The notes: generated by a model from the letters alone, not told the origin. DNA of 64,000 bases from Metridium senile (GCA_949775045.1 OX459108.1:5397961-5461960); one strand, 5' to 3'; shown: positions 11,901 to 23,130, numbered from the stretch's first letter. Translations and numbers: made by a program.

Positions 11901-14744
11901 AAATATTATTTTCTATCTGCTGGGTTTAATAAGATATCATTTACAAAATATTGGTTTGAAGATATGTTGAGATACAAGAACTTATTTAATATCTTATTAC
12001 TACCAGCTTTGACTTCGGTGGCCCAAAAAGCTTTTAGACACCCTAAACGATACCAAACCCCTGATTTTGATACGACGAGCACCCCTGCCCTACGATGTAA
12101 GGGATCCCCCCCCCCCCCCCCCCCCGGGGCTGGTTGGCTATAGGCCTAGTTAAGTACCACAATAATATTGCTAAATGAGAATACTCTTAAATGCTCTTAC
12201 CTTTAAATTTGACCTTAAACTTTTTCCCATCAACTGTAAGTCCACCACGGTCCTTTATTACCCTTTTTTCTGTATTCAATCTAGAAATTAACTGTTTGAG
12301 GGCATTCCTACATTTTGAGAAAATTAAGGTACAATTAGTTCTTTAATTCATAATTCATGCACAACTGATTAGAAACCAACAAAAGTATGCAAATTTATGC
12401 TTGCTTTCAAGACATTTCATTTTCCCTACAGGTCCTATAAATTTATCCAAGCATCCATGTCTGAGCCTCATATATTACACATTTGTGTTATAAATTCATT
12501 AGATATGTTTTAATTCTTGTGATTTCATGAAAATAGTTACCGTTATTTGTGATTTCCTGAACAAGATTTTTGTTTACATGTGAAAGCAAAGTTTTGGTTG
12601 GCCGTGATTCAGTTATTTTTCACTTTTTAAACTTGTGATCCATGCAGCATTCCCCCTGCACAGCCCTGATGCAAACTTGCATTCAGTTTGCATCTCTCAG
12701 TTTGCATTGAATATCACAATCAATTTTCAAATCATATTGAGAGCTCTCAACAAAATATTTTGGTTTACCTGTTCTCTGAGCAATTTGCTATAGCAATTGG
12801 ATATACTGAGAGTGAGCTTTGGCATTTCTTGACATCATCCATCATAATGGGCACCACCCCAACAGAAACTTGATCTCTACCTTGAATTTAAAAGAAAATC
12901 CCTTGTGAAAGATTTATATGTGGACATTATAAAAAAAAATCATAGAGCTTTAAAGCATATAGCTCATTTTGTCCATTAACTTATAAGCTTATAAATTTCT
13001 TGCTTGATCTAAATTTCACATAAGTTCTTAAATCTTAGATTGAGTAAAGGATGGAAGTACAACATATCGAATGAGAATGTTTTTATTGATGTATAAAGCT
13101 TTAAAATAATAAGGTTTTAACTAGCTAACTTTACCTGCTAATGGTCTCCCATCTAGCTTGAGGCTAAATTCAATGATCTGGGAATCATCATTGCAGTATT
13201 GGCTGTGAAGTCTGCATTCACGGACACACCACACAAGGACACTCTCGAGGCTGATACTATAGCCACGAAGTTCAGTGGGTAATTTTTCAAAAATAAATGT
13301 GTTTCTTGTTACACCAAATGTCAACTCTCGTGCAGCCTTGATGTCATTCTTGGTCCTCAGCAAGCAAATGTCGCTCTTTTTCTGATAATTAAGAGACAGA
13401 ATAAATCAATAAATCGAAGAATAAAACTATTAAACGAACAAGAAAATAAATATTAACAAACGAAATTCTATAAAGTGAGTAGGTTTTTGAGCTTAGGATG
13501 TCAACTCGTTTGGAGTCACAATCGGATCTTTTTCAGTGCACATGTTCCTTTAGAAAGTCTCATTTCGATTAACCTAGGGTATTTTACGAATTTGCAAGTG
13601 ATTTTTGTAATTCATAAGTCCTCATATACGTTCGAAAATGCTAAATCAATAAGACAGAGAGCAAACACTAGGATTTCAGTTTGTCGACCGCCATTTTGAA
13701 TAATCAACTCAACGACAGATATAGGATGCACGCTGATTGGTTCAACATAAATTTCCATTGTCTTTCGAGTGTTTTCATTGGCCATGTTAAACGAGATTAA
13801 TTTCAGGCGAATTGATTTTACTTTTACAACAACTTATACAGATAAATAGTCTAGTTTCTTACCCCAGTTCGCCCGATTTGAAGGAAGTTTAAGACCGTCT
13901 GCCATGCTTTATCTGGAAGCTTAGCCACTAACTTTACGTAGAGCTGTTGCCAATCGGGTACTCTGTATTCTTCATACAGCGAGTTTAAGACGTCTGAGCC
14001 CAAAATTAAATCAAGTCCATCTTTTAAGCCTTTGCTTTGCTTGACAACATCAACCACAGATGAAAATAGTTCTTGGGCGAACTCCTGTTCGAAATCCCCT
14101 CCAAATAACACGCTGTTCCCAAGAACGAGACCTAGGTCCTTGCTGGAGTGTTGCTTGGAAATGGAAGTAATGGCTGATCTAAGCGATTTAGCCAGATAGC
14201 CATCTTTCTTTGTCCGCTTTCTATCACTGAACTCGCCATCCCTTAGCTTTTCTAAAAAGTCTATTTTGAGTTGGCTTTCATTTAAACTTCTACGACATCT
14301 AATGTCGGGGTTCGTTTGGTTCTCCGGGGTGGTTGGTGGTGTTTCAAAATTGGCGCAATTTTCTCCCGCCAAAAGAAAATTCGGTCTCTTCAATTGCTCT
14401 CTAATGGCTTGAAAATCTTTGCACCCTAAGAACAAATCTTTATCAAGATTCTTTCGACGGAGTGATCGGGCGAGGAGGCCAAACAACGTGCAGACGAATA
14501 CGGTGTCTCTCCTCTTGTTAGAAAACAACGACGATGGGATTCGAGCGCCATCTTTATCCCTAAGTTTGTCACGATATATCTCTACTAATTCTTCTTTAAA
14601 ATACTGGAAAACGTCGCTGCTAGCAAATTCTTTAACCTTACCATCAGCCAAAACGCTTGATACAGCATACCAAGCGTGCGAATCATTAAGATCAGAGCTA
14701 TATACACGATGAAGACGGAAGGCACTATCAGTACCGCCGTCCAT
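4688..14744 (-). CDS. Fifteen-exon transposase-like gene with C-terminal Ulp1/SENP protease, about 1466 aa
   Basis: Exons in minus-strand order: 14744-13863, 13381-13135, 12880-12769, 12307-12201, 11594-11479, 10924-10848, 10476-10199, 10021-9870, 9392-9308, 8920-8706, 8368-8275, 8065-7849, 7524-7438, 7064-6634, 5989-4688. Every border has AG and GT and all phases agree, except a +1 shift in the 8368-8275 exon (eight T at 8322-8329 where seven would keep the frame). Layout: residues 1-294 unknown. About 295-490 is an RNase-H-like core with KLDGR (D371), PIA-x2-NCSEN, TLDLK (D453) and CPFC (481-484). A PPRKRKKK basic signal is near 720. The 789-861 segment has GGGDYVHHVVEH and QGFEASHK (E836, H839), so D371/D453/E836 are candidate DDE residues. 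Residues 1034-1466 hold the protease. The order D-G..P..N..D-x-K..C-P-x-C recalls TNP2/CACTA and KDZ transposases, where Ulp1 partners are known. No terminal repeats bound the gene, so domestication is plausible. Confidence 0.85.
6405..6597. mobile_element. TA-flanked MITE in an intron of the transposase-Ulp1 gene
   Basis: The termini ACAGGTTCC and GGAACCTGT are flanked by TA (6403-6404, 6598-6599). The arms pair over some 70 bases (ATGCAAATTGTATTGATGTG is mirrored). The left arm has a 21-bp internal duplication containing CCCATTTAAATCTGTACT. It ends 37 bases from the donor of the 7064-6634 exon. TA duplication points to the Tc1/mariner group. Confidence 0.85.
9520..9788. mobile_element. TA-flanked MITE in an intron of the transposase-Ulp1 gene
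   Basis: The termini CAGCAGTTCTCAGTCAC and GTGACTGAGAACTGCTG are flanked by TA. The arms of about 95 bases are near perfect (GTGAAGTTGGTGGACGTCAA is mirrored). The type is Tc1/mariner-like, and the open frame at 9537 is part of it. Confidence 0.9.
12106..12125. repeat. Poly-C tract (20 C)
   Basis: An uninterrupted run of C follows GGAT, inside an intron. Similar tracts occur at 34860, 43914 and 63805. Confidence 0.9.
13863..14744 (-). CDS. First exon of the transposase-Ulp1 gene
   Basis: It is 294 codons, open from ATG (14744-14742) to a phase-0 donor GGG|GTAAGA. The start is chosen because a TATA box and an E2F-like site lie just upstream. The protein segment is hydrophilic and mainly helical in appearance, with several Lys/Arg/Glu-rich stretches and no cysteine pairs. 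I do not recognise a domain. Confidence 0.8.
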
Positions 14745-14797
14745 CGCGCCAAAACCCCAATGAATATTTGAATTTGCGCGCGCCTTCTGTATTTATA
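14745..14797 (-). promoter_or_regulatory. Core promoter of the transposase-Ulp1 gene: TATA box and E2F-like site
   Basis: On the minus strand TATAAATA (14797-14790) lies about 46 bases before the ATG. TTTTGGCGC (14754-14746) touches the start codon and matches the E2F consensus TTTSGCGC. A GCGCGCGC stretch lies between them. An E2F site would suggest S-phase expression; this is inference from the motif alone. Confidence 0.45.
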
Positions 14798-15277
14798 TGC
14801 TCTTATATTTCATATTAACTATCAATCTGGAAAGGATCATTAATGCGCATTTGCCTTGATAGCATGACAGATGACAGAATATATACAGGCAAAGTACATA
14901 GTATGGTCAACTGATTAAAAGGATTAACACACTAGTACATTTATCCTGCTGAGAAGATAAAAATCGTATAAAGCTCGTCATGTATAAATTTAACTTTTAT
15001 TCTGTAAATATCTGTTTCTAGGACAGTCTGTAATATTCTTATGACCCTTCATTAGATTTTTGCAATCTTTACAATGTGGCTTTGCTTTGGAAGTATGAGT
15101 GTTGGCCTCAGAAGTTGAAGTGTTCATCTCATTGTATGATTTTGTACACCTTGAGTGACAATGTTAATCTTAGAATAACATATATTTTCTGAATTTGTTA
15201 ACAACTTTCAAATAAAAAGGATGTGCAAAATCTCCATTTTATAGGTATTCACATGAACTACAGATATATTTACTTAC
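14798..15277. other. Intergenic stretch, nothing firm
   Basis: It separates two minus-strand loci. AT-rich, with no open frame of note. It may hold the lost 3' part of the THAP-transposase relic. Confidence 0.4.
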
Positions 15278-15810
15278 TTGTTGATGCTTAAAAAATGTAG
15301 CCAGTGACATGTAGGCCAGTCCCATATGTTTAAATATTTGGAGGACTTTGCTGGCTGACCCACCTTCTGCCGGGATTGCATAACAAAGCAAACGATTTCC
15401 TGCTGGGATCTTTGTTGATGGTATAACAGGCTGACTCTTCCATACAAACTCTTTTCTACACATTGGGTTTGTGCACATCGCTGTCACTTCTGCCATAGTT
15501 CCAACTTGTCGTGTTTCAACCAGTGGGTTGGAATCTTTGCAAAAGTAACAGAATTTGAAGAGAAGTAAAAGTTGTGATAGGAAGACAACAAACTTGGGCT
15601 CAGTACGAATATTGTCATCTGTGATGTAAACCCTGAAAAATGAAATAGAATGAAGATTACTTTAATCATATTATTTATGATTTCTGCTTATCCTATGTGC
15701 TTATCCAATAAACACTTAAATGGAAACTAGTGAGTAAACTAGTATATGCTGCATCAGTGTTTGATATAAATGATACGCATCATTATGAAATTGATTGACG
15801 ATTTGAGCTT

Positions 15811-16512
15811 TACTCAAGGGTGTTAAGGCCTGGGTCAGACGCCATTTTAGCTAAAATCACTAATTCTAATTTTTCAACCGTTGCTTTAAAAATTTTGTCA
15901 TGTAACTTGACCAAATGATTAGTTTTAATGAGTTTTTGCAATTTTTGCTTGTTGAATGGCATTTGGGTGGTCACGTGACCATACATGAGGTTTAGTATTT
16001 ATCAAATATTCAATGCAAAATGGGGTAAATAGAGAAACAAAATAAAACGATTAAAACTATGTCATTAGAGGACTTTCATAAATAGCTTTCGACGTAGGCT
16101 TGGATTGGATGACTTCATCTGAACAATGGGGAGATATATGGATATTTGTAAAAAAATAGTCTGGTCACGTGACCTTTTTTGCCAAATATCTCCTAAAGAA
16201 CCAATGATGGACAACCAATCTAAGCCTACGTCGAAAGCTATTTATGATTGTCCTCTAATGACATAGTTTTAATCGTTTTAATTTGTTTCTCTATTCACCC
16301 CATTTTGCATTGAATATTTGATGAATACTAAACCTCATGTATGGTCACGTGACCACCCAAATGCCATTCAACAAGCAAAAATTGCAAAAACTCATTAAAA
16401 CTAAACATTTGGTCAAGTTACATGAGAACATTTTTAAAGCAACGGTTGAAAAATTAGAATTAGTGATTTTGGCTAAAATGGCGTCTGACCCAGGCCTTAA
16501 CACCCTTGAGTA
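15811..16512. mobile_element. Long palindromic (foldback) element, 702 bp
   Basis: The outer ends TACTCAAGGGTGTTAAGGCC and its complement face each other. The arms of some 320 bases pair almost throughout, and both hold GGTCACGTGACC. The loop is near 16140-16190. It interrupts the THAP-transposase pseudogene. I saw no coding capacity and no clear target duplication. Confidence 0.9.
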
Positions 16513-16516
16513 GCCC

Positions 16517-16565
16517 TTCATTGGAGGCCTAAAGCTCGAAACATCAGTAAAATGATGTTAACTTT
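16517..16565 (+). ncRNA. Degenerate hammerhead-ribozyme-like motif
   Basis: GAGGCCTAAAGCTCGAAAC matches the stem-II-plus-GAAA half of a hammerhead. CATCA-GTAAAA-TGATG follows as a clean stem III, then UU, which suits a UH cleavage position. The CUGAUGA half is corrupted (TTCATTGGA), so activity is unlikely. Hammerheads of this kind accompany Penelope-like elements and retrozymes. Confidence 0.35.
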
Positions 16566-17701
16566 CTTAAGATATTACAAATTCCATTCTAAAAATAAAT
16601 AAATAGATAAATAAATACCATAATAACTGGTATGCCTATTATAAATGGGCTTGTTAACAGGAAAGCGAGTTTTCCCTTGCAGCAGGGACAATTCACCGTT
16701 GTATAAACAAGCCCTTTAGTATGTGATTCAATCAGACTGTAATTGGTTCCTCTTCAGTGACATCATAGCCAGACTCGTTTGGAGCATCTTCACCAATTAC
16801 ATATCCTCAAAGTCTTCCATCTCTACAGTCAATGGTGTGGTAGGCACCTCACTATGTCTGTCATTGCTAAACCCAGATCCTAAAAATAATTGTAAAAGTT
16901 GATAGATCATTAGCAAACAATGTAGGCTATATCCACATATTCCCATTGACTATACAGTCTTGACTGCCAAGCAATACTTACTTCCATTTTTTCCTCTCAT
17001 AGAAGAGTTAAGCTGTAATCAACATTTTCTGAACTTGAACTTTGCAGACATCCAGTTGTTCCTCAGCTGTCTGTTTCTTTTCATTAGTTTTGCACAGTTA
17101 GAGCAGGGTGGTTTGACAGGGGTTTAATGTGTATCAGGATTCTATAAAAAAGAATCTTTCTATGAATTATTTCTCTTTAGATTGTTATTTATTTAAATGG
17201 TATATATGTATTTATCATGTTATTGATATTATCCCCAAGTCTTGCAGTGATAGATATATCCCATTTTGCAGGATATGGAGATGTAAAATGTTAATTCATA
17301 TCGAACTTTTCAAACAAATACCAAACTATCTCTGACAGCGAGGACACTCGAAACGTGAACCTGGGCTTTTTGTCCTTGTTTTAACAAATATCCCTTGAGC
17401 GATTAGATTATTAATTTATAAGATTCATCATGAACACTTAGTGTATTTGAACTCACTGCTTCATTTTTAGAGGTTTTGAAGCAGTAGACTGATCAGAAAA
17501 TAAAACATGAATCGACTGTAAAATGCTCTGAGCAGACGACAGAGTGCTTGGTTAGATGCCACTTGGCTCGCTTCATCGAGATGAAGTCTGTCCATCTTCT
17601 TTTCTTCGCCTTCGCGCGATCATCATTCAGAAATGGTATTTTATGGAGAGATATTCGCTTGTTTCATTAGAACAGTCGTAAATGACGCATCTATCTGGCA
17701 T

Positions 17702-18036
17702 TTTTCAGTATTATCGCATGTATAAACTATCAGGAACTACACAAAACTATTGAGACTTGAAAGACGCTACCCCGGACACTACATCATCGATATCGTCACC
17801 AGCTCAGTATCAATTAACTCCGACACAGGAAGCGTTTTGGGTATATTCAAACAGCTATAAAATGCACAGTTTTTATCGCAGTGTTTTTTTTCTTCTGAAA
17901 AATTGCTATTTAGGATCAGTACTTTAAATAGAACTAGACCCTCTATGAGCGATTACTCGGGCTATACTGAACCGAAGGGATTCTGAGGGATTGAAATTCA
18001 TAATGTATCATACATAGATCATACACAATACATATA
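17702..18036. other. Upstream region of the THAP relic
   Basis: No gene or repeat recognised. Confidence 0.4.
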
Positions 18037-18196
18037 CAGTGGTACCTCTATTAAGCGGTCACCCATTAAGCGGTCACACTCTATTAGGCGATAAAAGGTC
18101 CCAAATCTATTCCTATACCTCTATTCTGCGGCCAGCCTCTATTAAGCGGCCACTATGGAAAGTCCCGAGGGTGACCGCTTAATAGAGTTACTACTG
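18037..18196. mobile_element. Short TA-flanked MITE (160 bp), pogo/mariner-type ends
   Basis: CAGTGGTACCTCTATTAAGC at the left and GCTTAATAGAGTTACTACTG at the right are imperfect inverted repeats, flanked by TA. Four further ATTAAGCGG-type submotifs lie inside. The CAGTGG..CTCTATTAAGCGG end is a form I associate with pogo/Tc1 relatives in invertebrates. Confidence 0.85.
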
Positions 18197-18199
18197 TAT

Positions 18200-18565
18200 A
18201 CATAGACACTTACTGAAGCAAATTCAGTTGGTCATGAGCAAACTGATAGCGCTCTAATACAGGCATGTTATACATATAGAAACCTACTGAGCCACAAATA
18301 GGAAAAATGCTATTATATCCAAGGAGATGACAGAGCCGCCAGAGTTGTGTTTTATTTTAGGCGTTTTAGCCCACTTGGTGTTTTGATGCATTGGTTGGTA
18401 TTTTAAAACAGCATTAAACATGTAACAAAATGTTTAAAATGTGCACAAAAATAAACAAATAAACATGTATGACTAATTTTAGGTTATTTTAATGAGAAAT
18501 GTCCTTATCGTAATATCGCAAATGTCAAACTAACTCTCAGAAACATTATTATCAAGATTAACCTT
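18200..18565. other. No gene or repeat recognised
   Basis: Low-complexity AT-rich sequence between two mobile elements. Confidence 0.4.
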
Positions 18566-20076
18566 TTAAGAGGCCGTCTCGGTAGTGATCGAGCAAAGCT
18601 GGAAATGGCCCAAAAATCGACCCACCTCAAAATTTGTACGATCAAAGCCTATCATTTGACTCATCTATCAATGCAGTTGGTTTTGAGAAAAAATGATTTT
18701 TCGATTTTTAGACGCAAAAGTAGTAATTAGCATTTTTGAGACCAACCAACGCTCAAAAACTACAAAAACAAAGTCTTCTCTAACAAAATCTAAAAGCTTG
18801 TTTTCTAAACATTTCCTATGGGTGATACCTCCATCCTAATGCTATTATAGGACAATAAATTTGTTTGATTTGGATTGAAGGGTATTAAGATATTAATTTT
18901 AAAGTTTGGTCTATTTTTGCACATTTTAAGTAGGTGTGAAGTAGGTGACATTCAGATGACTAAAAATCGATGTAGTTTTCATGACTCAAAGATGTCCTTG
19001 ATTTCTTTTGAAAGCTCTATGTTTATGTTAACTTTTGGTGTGTTAAAATCCGCGGGCAACTATTTTCCTTTATACGAAAATCGGAGTTCATTTATAGTAA
19101 TTTCAAGTTTTCGCAATTATCACGCAATCGAACTGTCATCGATAAACCAGACCGTAAACAGCAAAATACTATTAGTATTAAGCTAAAATGGTTTGCTGAA
19201 ACTTAAAAACATTCATTACCTTGTAAAGAGTTAAAAATTGAAAAAACAAGAGTGAATTTAAAAATAAAGCGAACTATTTTTGACTACGGACAATATGCTT
19301 CGAATATGCTAATTAGGTAAACATTGACAGCGACAAGAAAAGCAAACTTTTTCCATTGGAATTTCTCAATTAAGCCTATGTATTCAACGATTAGATTAAA
19401 AAGAAGCTATTTTAAATCTTATGAAACACATCAAAGCCCTGTCGATATAAAATAAATGTTGGAAAAATTGATTAACTGTTTGACGTGTGTGGCCTTGTCA
19501 ATTTCATTGTAATTTGCCTTGTAAAAACACACGACAAGTACAGCAATAGATACATTTTGAAAACTTTGCTTTTACGAAAAAAATTACGATAGTCTTTCCT
19601 GTCTAAGCTATTACATCTTATTTCAATTGCGCTAAAAGCTTGGCAATGTTTAGTTCATGTTGACTCGCCGCAAGACAGTCAGCTAAGAACTGATTTCGCA
19701 AGCACGACCCTCGAATCTTTATTTTCTTTGATAAGTTTGTTTTACAAGAATTACTTACAATACGACACATTCAGTAGCTTGTTCACAGTACTAGTTAGTA
19801 AAGCGAACTTCATGGCAAAGTGTGGAATAGGCGTTTATCTTGGGAAAGAGCGTGGTAGCTCTTTACATCGTCGAAAAATAGATGAAGAAACGGTATCGAT
19901 AGCACAATCAAGCTCGACATATCTTCCCATTTATAAACAAACTGGGCATTTCCTACGAAGGAGATCTCATACTTTACAGAGCAATTAAGACTCCAGCTAT
20001 TTTCAGATGTGTCTACTAGCTTCAACTGATTATTTCAATGAATTAATTATTAGAATATCACACTTTTGCTTTGCAG

Positions 20077-20252
20077 TAAAGGGATATTTGAATCAGCTGA
20101 GTAACGACGTACTCAGTATGTGTGACAGATATCGAGATGAAATTGGTATTTATTGGAGAGGTCGACATATATACGCATTGATATATCAGGCTTCAAACAT
20201 AGTTGGATCAGATGATTTGATGCGCGTAATTAAAGTGACGCGATATACATGA
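20077..20252 (+). other. Exon-like open segment inside the TTAA transposon
   Basis: A strong acceptor (CACTTTTGCTTTGCAG) precedes a frame reading KGYLNQLSNDVLSMCDRYRD, with GIYWRGRHIYALIYQ and GSDDLMRVIK further on. The composition is protein-like, with no low complexity. I recognise no family. It could be a captured host exon or part of the original transposase. Confidence 0.3.
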
Positions 20253-20656
20253 TATAAGCTACACATTCAATAAGTTTTCAATCAAAATTGTAATAATAAT
20301 TGTGTTCCATTAAATTAGCAATATGTCGACCGTGTAGAGAAACGTATAGTGGTATAAAGCTAACTGAAAATACCGATACAGTAAGTAAGCCATAGTCATT
20401 TCCTATGCAATAAACTCAACGCCAAAAGACGCAAAAGTATCACATTTTATAGTATCAACTATCCCCCAAAACACATTCTCGATCATATCGGTGATTGACA
20501 AATTAAAATACTTATTTTCGATTTCATTTACAATTATATTTCTCACTTGTCAGTTTTTTCATGATCTTTAACAAGACAATGTATATATCAAACATAAAAT
20601 CATGAATAAATTAAAGTAATTACATAAAGATAAATGGGAATAAAAAAGTAATAGAG

Positions 20657-20685
20657 GGCTAATAAGGGTCTGCTTACGCAGGCTA
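20657..20685 (-). repeat. Stray end of the TAGCCTGCG transposon family
   Basis: Read on the minus strand from 20685, TAGCCTGCGTAAGCAGACCC is followed by TTATTAGCCC. This keeps the family's terminal motif and its GTCTGC/TTATTA neighbour but lacks the partner end. It lies inside the TTAA transposon. Confidence 0.5.
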
Positions 20686-20829
20686 GGTAGAATATGATTA
20701 TAACTAAAGCTTTTTGTGTTCTAAAAATTTCTTAATAATCGCGCACTAAATCTTATCTGAATTCGACCTCGCCCTTTATGGCTGTTGGCCGTGCATTGTA
20801 AGACTATTATAAGTCACTCATAGCAACCG

Positions 20830-21159
20830 GTTAGTGAAATCAGGCACAGCGATATAGATTACAGTGTTGATCCTGCAGATGATATTATTCAACGTTTAAA
20901 ACAACTACACATTGAACAGTAGCATTGTAAGGAATCGATATACCACCCATCCTCTTCACAAGATACTGCGTCATTTCAAAAAGAGTCTAGCCCTTTGTCA
21001 AAAGAAGAAGACCCACACAATATAACATGTGATGCATTGAATAGTTTCCTTGTAATATCAAGCCTTAATCCAGTTGAACAGGTCCTTACACGTCCAAAAG
21101 AATGCCACTACAACCATCAGCCACATACCCCTTCTATATCCTCCCAGAACGGTGCTAGC
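20830..21159 (+). pseudogene. Unassigned coding-like frame with one internal stop
   Basis: About 108 codons are open except for a single TAG near 20914. The frame reads DYSVDPADDIIQRLKQLHIE, then after the stop SSSQDTASFQKESSPLSKEE and DALNSFLVISSLNPVEQVL. Acidic, serine-rich and not repetitive, it looks like a real protein segment lacking its own start. I cannot name it. A captured gene fragment or an eroded transposase part are both possible. Confidence 0.35.
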
Positions 21160-22429
21160 TAGCTTGTATCTGTTTGTATCCAGTGAATACGGTAGATGAA
21201 ATTGCAACTTTTCAAACACGTTCTTTCCTAGAGTGGACAGAATTGAAGCAGATTCGAAGAGGCAAATCAGGTGTTCTTTAACTCAAACATTAACGGCTGA
21301 ATGTACTCTAAAGGCTAAAACAGCTAGTTAACAAGTACAATGTCGATCAGGGGTCTATAGAAAATCAAAATTAGACATGTAATAGACGAAAAATCGCAAA
21401 TTACATAATGAAATTGACAAGGTCACACACGTCAAACAGTTAATCAATTTTTCCAACATTTATTTTATATCGACAGGGCTTCGATGTGTTTCATAAGATT
21501 TAAAATAGCTTCTTTTTAATCTAATCGTTGGATACAAAGGCTTAATTGAGAAATTCCAATGGAAAAAGTTTGCTTTTCTTGTCGCTGTCAATGTTTACCT
21601 AATTAGCATATTCGAAGCATATTGTCCGTAGTCAAAAATAGTTCGCTTTATTTTTAAATTTACTCTTGTTTTTTCAATTTTTAACTCTTTACAAGGTAAT
21701 GAATGTTTATAAGTTTCAGCAAACCATGTTAGCTTAATACTAATAGTATTTTGCTGTTTACGGTCTGGTTTATCGATGACAGTTCGATTGCGTGATAATT
21801 GCGAAAACTTGAAATTACTATAAATGAACTCCGATTTTCGTATAAAGGAAAATAGTTGCCCGCGGATTTTAACACACCAAAAGTTAACATAAACATAGAG
21901 CTTTCAGAAGAAATCAAGGACATCTTTGAGTCATGAAAACCACATCGATTTTTAGTCATCTGAATGTCACCTACTTCACACCTACCTAAAATGTGCAAAA
22001 ATAGACCAAACTTAAAAATTAATATCTTAATACCCTTCAATCCAAATCAAACAAATTTATTGTCCTATAATAGCATTAGGATAGAGGTATCACCCATAGG
22101 AAATTTTTAGAAAACAAGCTTTTAGATTTTGTTAGAGAAGACTTTGTTTTTGTAGTTTTTGAGCGTTGGTTGGTCTCAAAAATGCTAATTACTACTTTTG
22201 CGTCTAAAAAATCGAAAAATCATTTTTTCTCAAAACCAACTGCATTGATAGATGAGTCAAATGATAGGCTTTGATCGTACAAATTTTGAGGTGGGTCGAT
22301 TTTTGGGCCATTTCCAGCTTTGCTCAATCACTACCAAGACGGCCTCTTAAGAAATAAACGGCACGAAAATAAAGATGGATAGTTATAGAGGCATTTGTGT
22401 TTTTTTTTTGGCTGTATGAATCTGCTCGA

Positions 22430-23130
22430 CATATATTTCTATGTACTGGAAATGCCTGTGTTACAAAGTGTTGACATTTCACCCCGTCCCCTCCCCCCAA
22501 AGCGCCGCTACGAAGGTTCAGATTTGAGTATGCGATATAGAGTTCGAAAACTTGAAGTTGTTCTTGAAAATTGAACGTCAGAACAAGAAAGATAGATAGT
22601 TACTAAAGCAATTTGTGTAATTTTTGAGGCGATTTGGGCTGTCGAGAGTGGTTTTCAGACAGGCCAATTTGAATGTTTTCATGCCGTGTTGGCGGTGTTC
22701 GCTTTGTAGGCTTCGTGAAGGAAGTCACGTTCTCTGACATTTAATATGAAGAACAAAAATAGCACATTAATCAATATGCTTGCTAATATGCCGTAGCGAA
22801 TGCAATTCTGCTGGCGTGGCACATCTTCTGTTTTGTGCAAGAAAGGACTTCGCTAACGGCGGATCATTCCGGCCAAGATATCTTCGTCTTTGTAAAAAAG
22901 AAAATAGCAAGTTATATTTCGGGTGTCAACCCTTTAGTACAGCAACTAACAATAGGGAATGTCTTGCCGATCATCAGTCCAGAAAATATAGACATTGCTT
23001 TTTGCGGGATCAGAGTTAAACGAGTAAACGCGAGTCGATATTCGATCAAACAATTAATTCGTCATTTTCACAATGACTCGTCTTCACATGTTATCCAAAA
23101 TAATGACAACGCCAATCATCGTAATTCTCA
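22430..23130. repeat. Dispersed repeat family Q, copy 1
   Basis: It shares long blocks with 46630-47395: CACAAAGTGTTGACATTTC-type start, GAGAGTGGTTTTCAGAC, AACAAAAATAGCACATTAAT, GACTTCGCTAACGGCGGATC, and AATGACAACG(C/T)CAATCA near the end. Order and spacing are kept. No terminal repeats seen, so its class is unknown. A 117-codon frame (22835-23188) starts within it and is not conserved as protein in copy 2. Confidence 0.75.

Larger units (their letters stand above)
15278..17701 (-). pseudogene. Decayed THAP-domain transposase gene
   Basis: The start is MPDRCVIYDCSN at 17701, the C-x4-C opening of a THAP finger. After a one-base frame break come SLHKIPF, then KRRWTDFISMKRAKWH and VVCSEHF, the C-x2-H half of the finger (ending about 17490). 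A further piece at 17110-17010 has C-x2-C and a basic coil-like segment. An acidic linker at 16872-16742 is broken by another frame change. The 15632-15278 exon is open and encodes EPKFVVFLSQ, C-x2-C, C-x4-C, VWKSQP, and GGSASKVLQIFKHMGL..FFKHQQ before a GTAAGT donor. This THAP / acidic linker / Cys-rich order is the layout of THAP-bearing transposase genes common in cnidarians (Kolobok- or THAP9-like; exact class uncertain). The frame breaks and an inserted palindrome show decay. Confidence 0.75.
18570..22346. mobile_element. 3.8-kb DNA transposon with ~950-bp inverted repeats and TTAA target duplication
   Basis: The ends GAGGCCGTC and GACGGCCTC are flanked on both sides by TTAA (18566-18569, 22347-22350). 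The left arm 18570-19517 and right arm 21396-22346 are near identical in reverse complement. TTAA duplication fits the piggyBac and Kolobok groups, but the termini lack the piggyBac CCC start, so the class is open. The 1.9-kb middle has no intact transposase. It does hold an exon-like frame near 20077, an unassigned frame at 20830-21159 and a stray TAGCCTGCG end at 20685. It is non-autonomous. The long, well-conserved arms imply recent insertion or gene conversion. Confidence 0.85.

Noticed and set aside
18875..19186. 103-codon frame repeated inverted at 21729-22040 with few differences
   Set aside because: Conservation is explained by the near-identical arms of the TTAA transposon; no domain or codon evidence.
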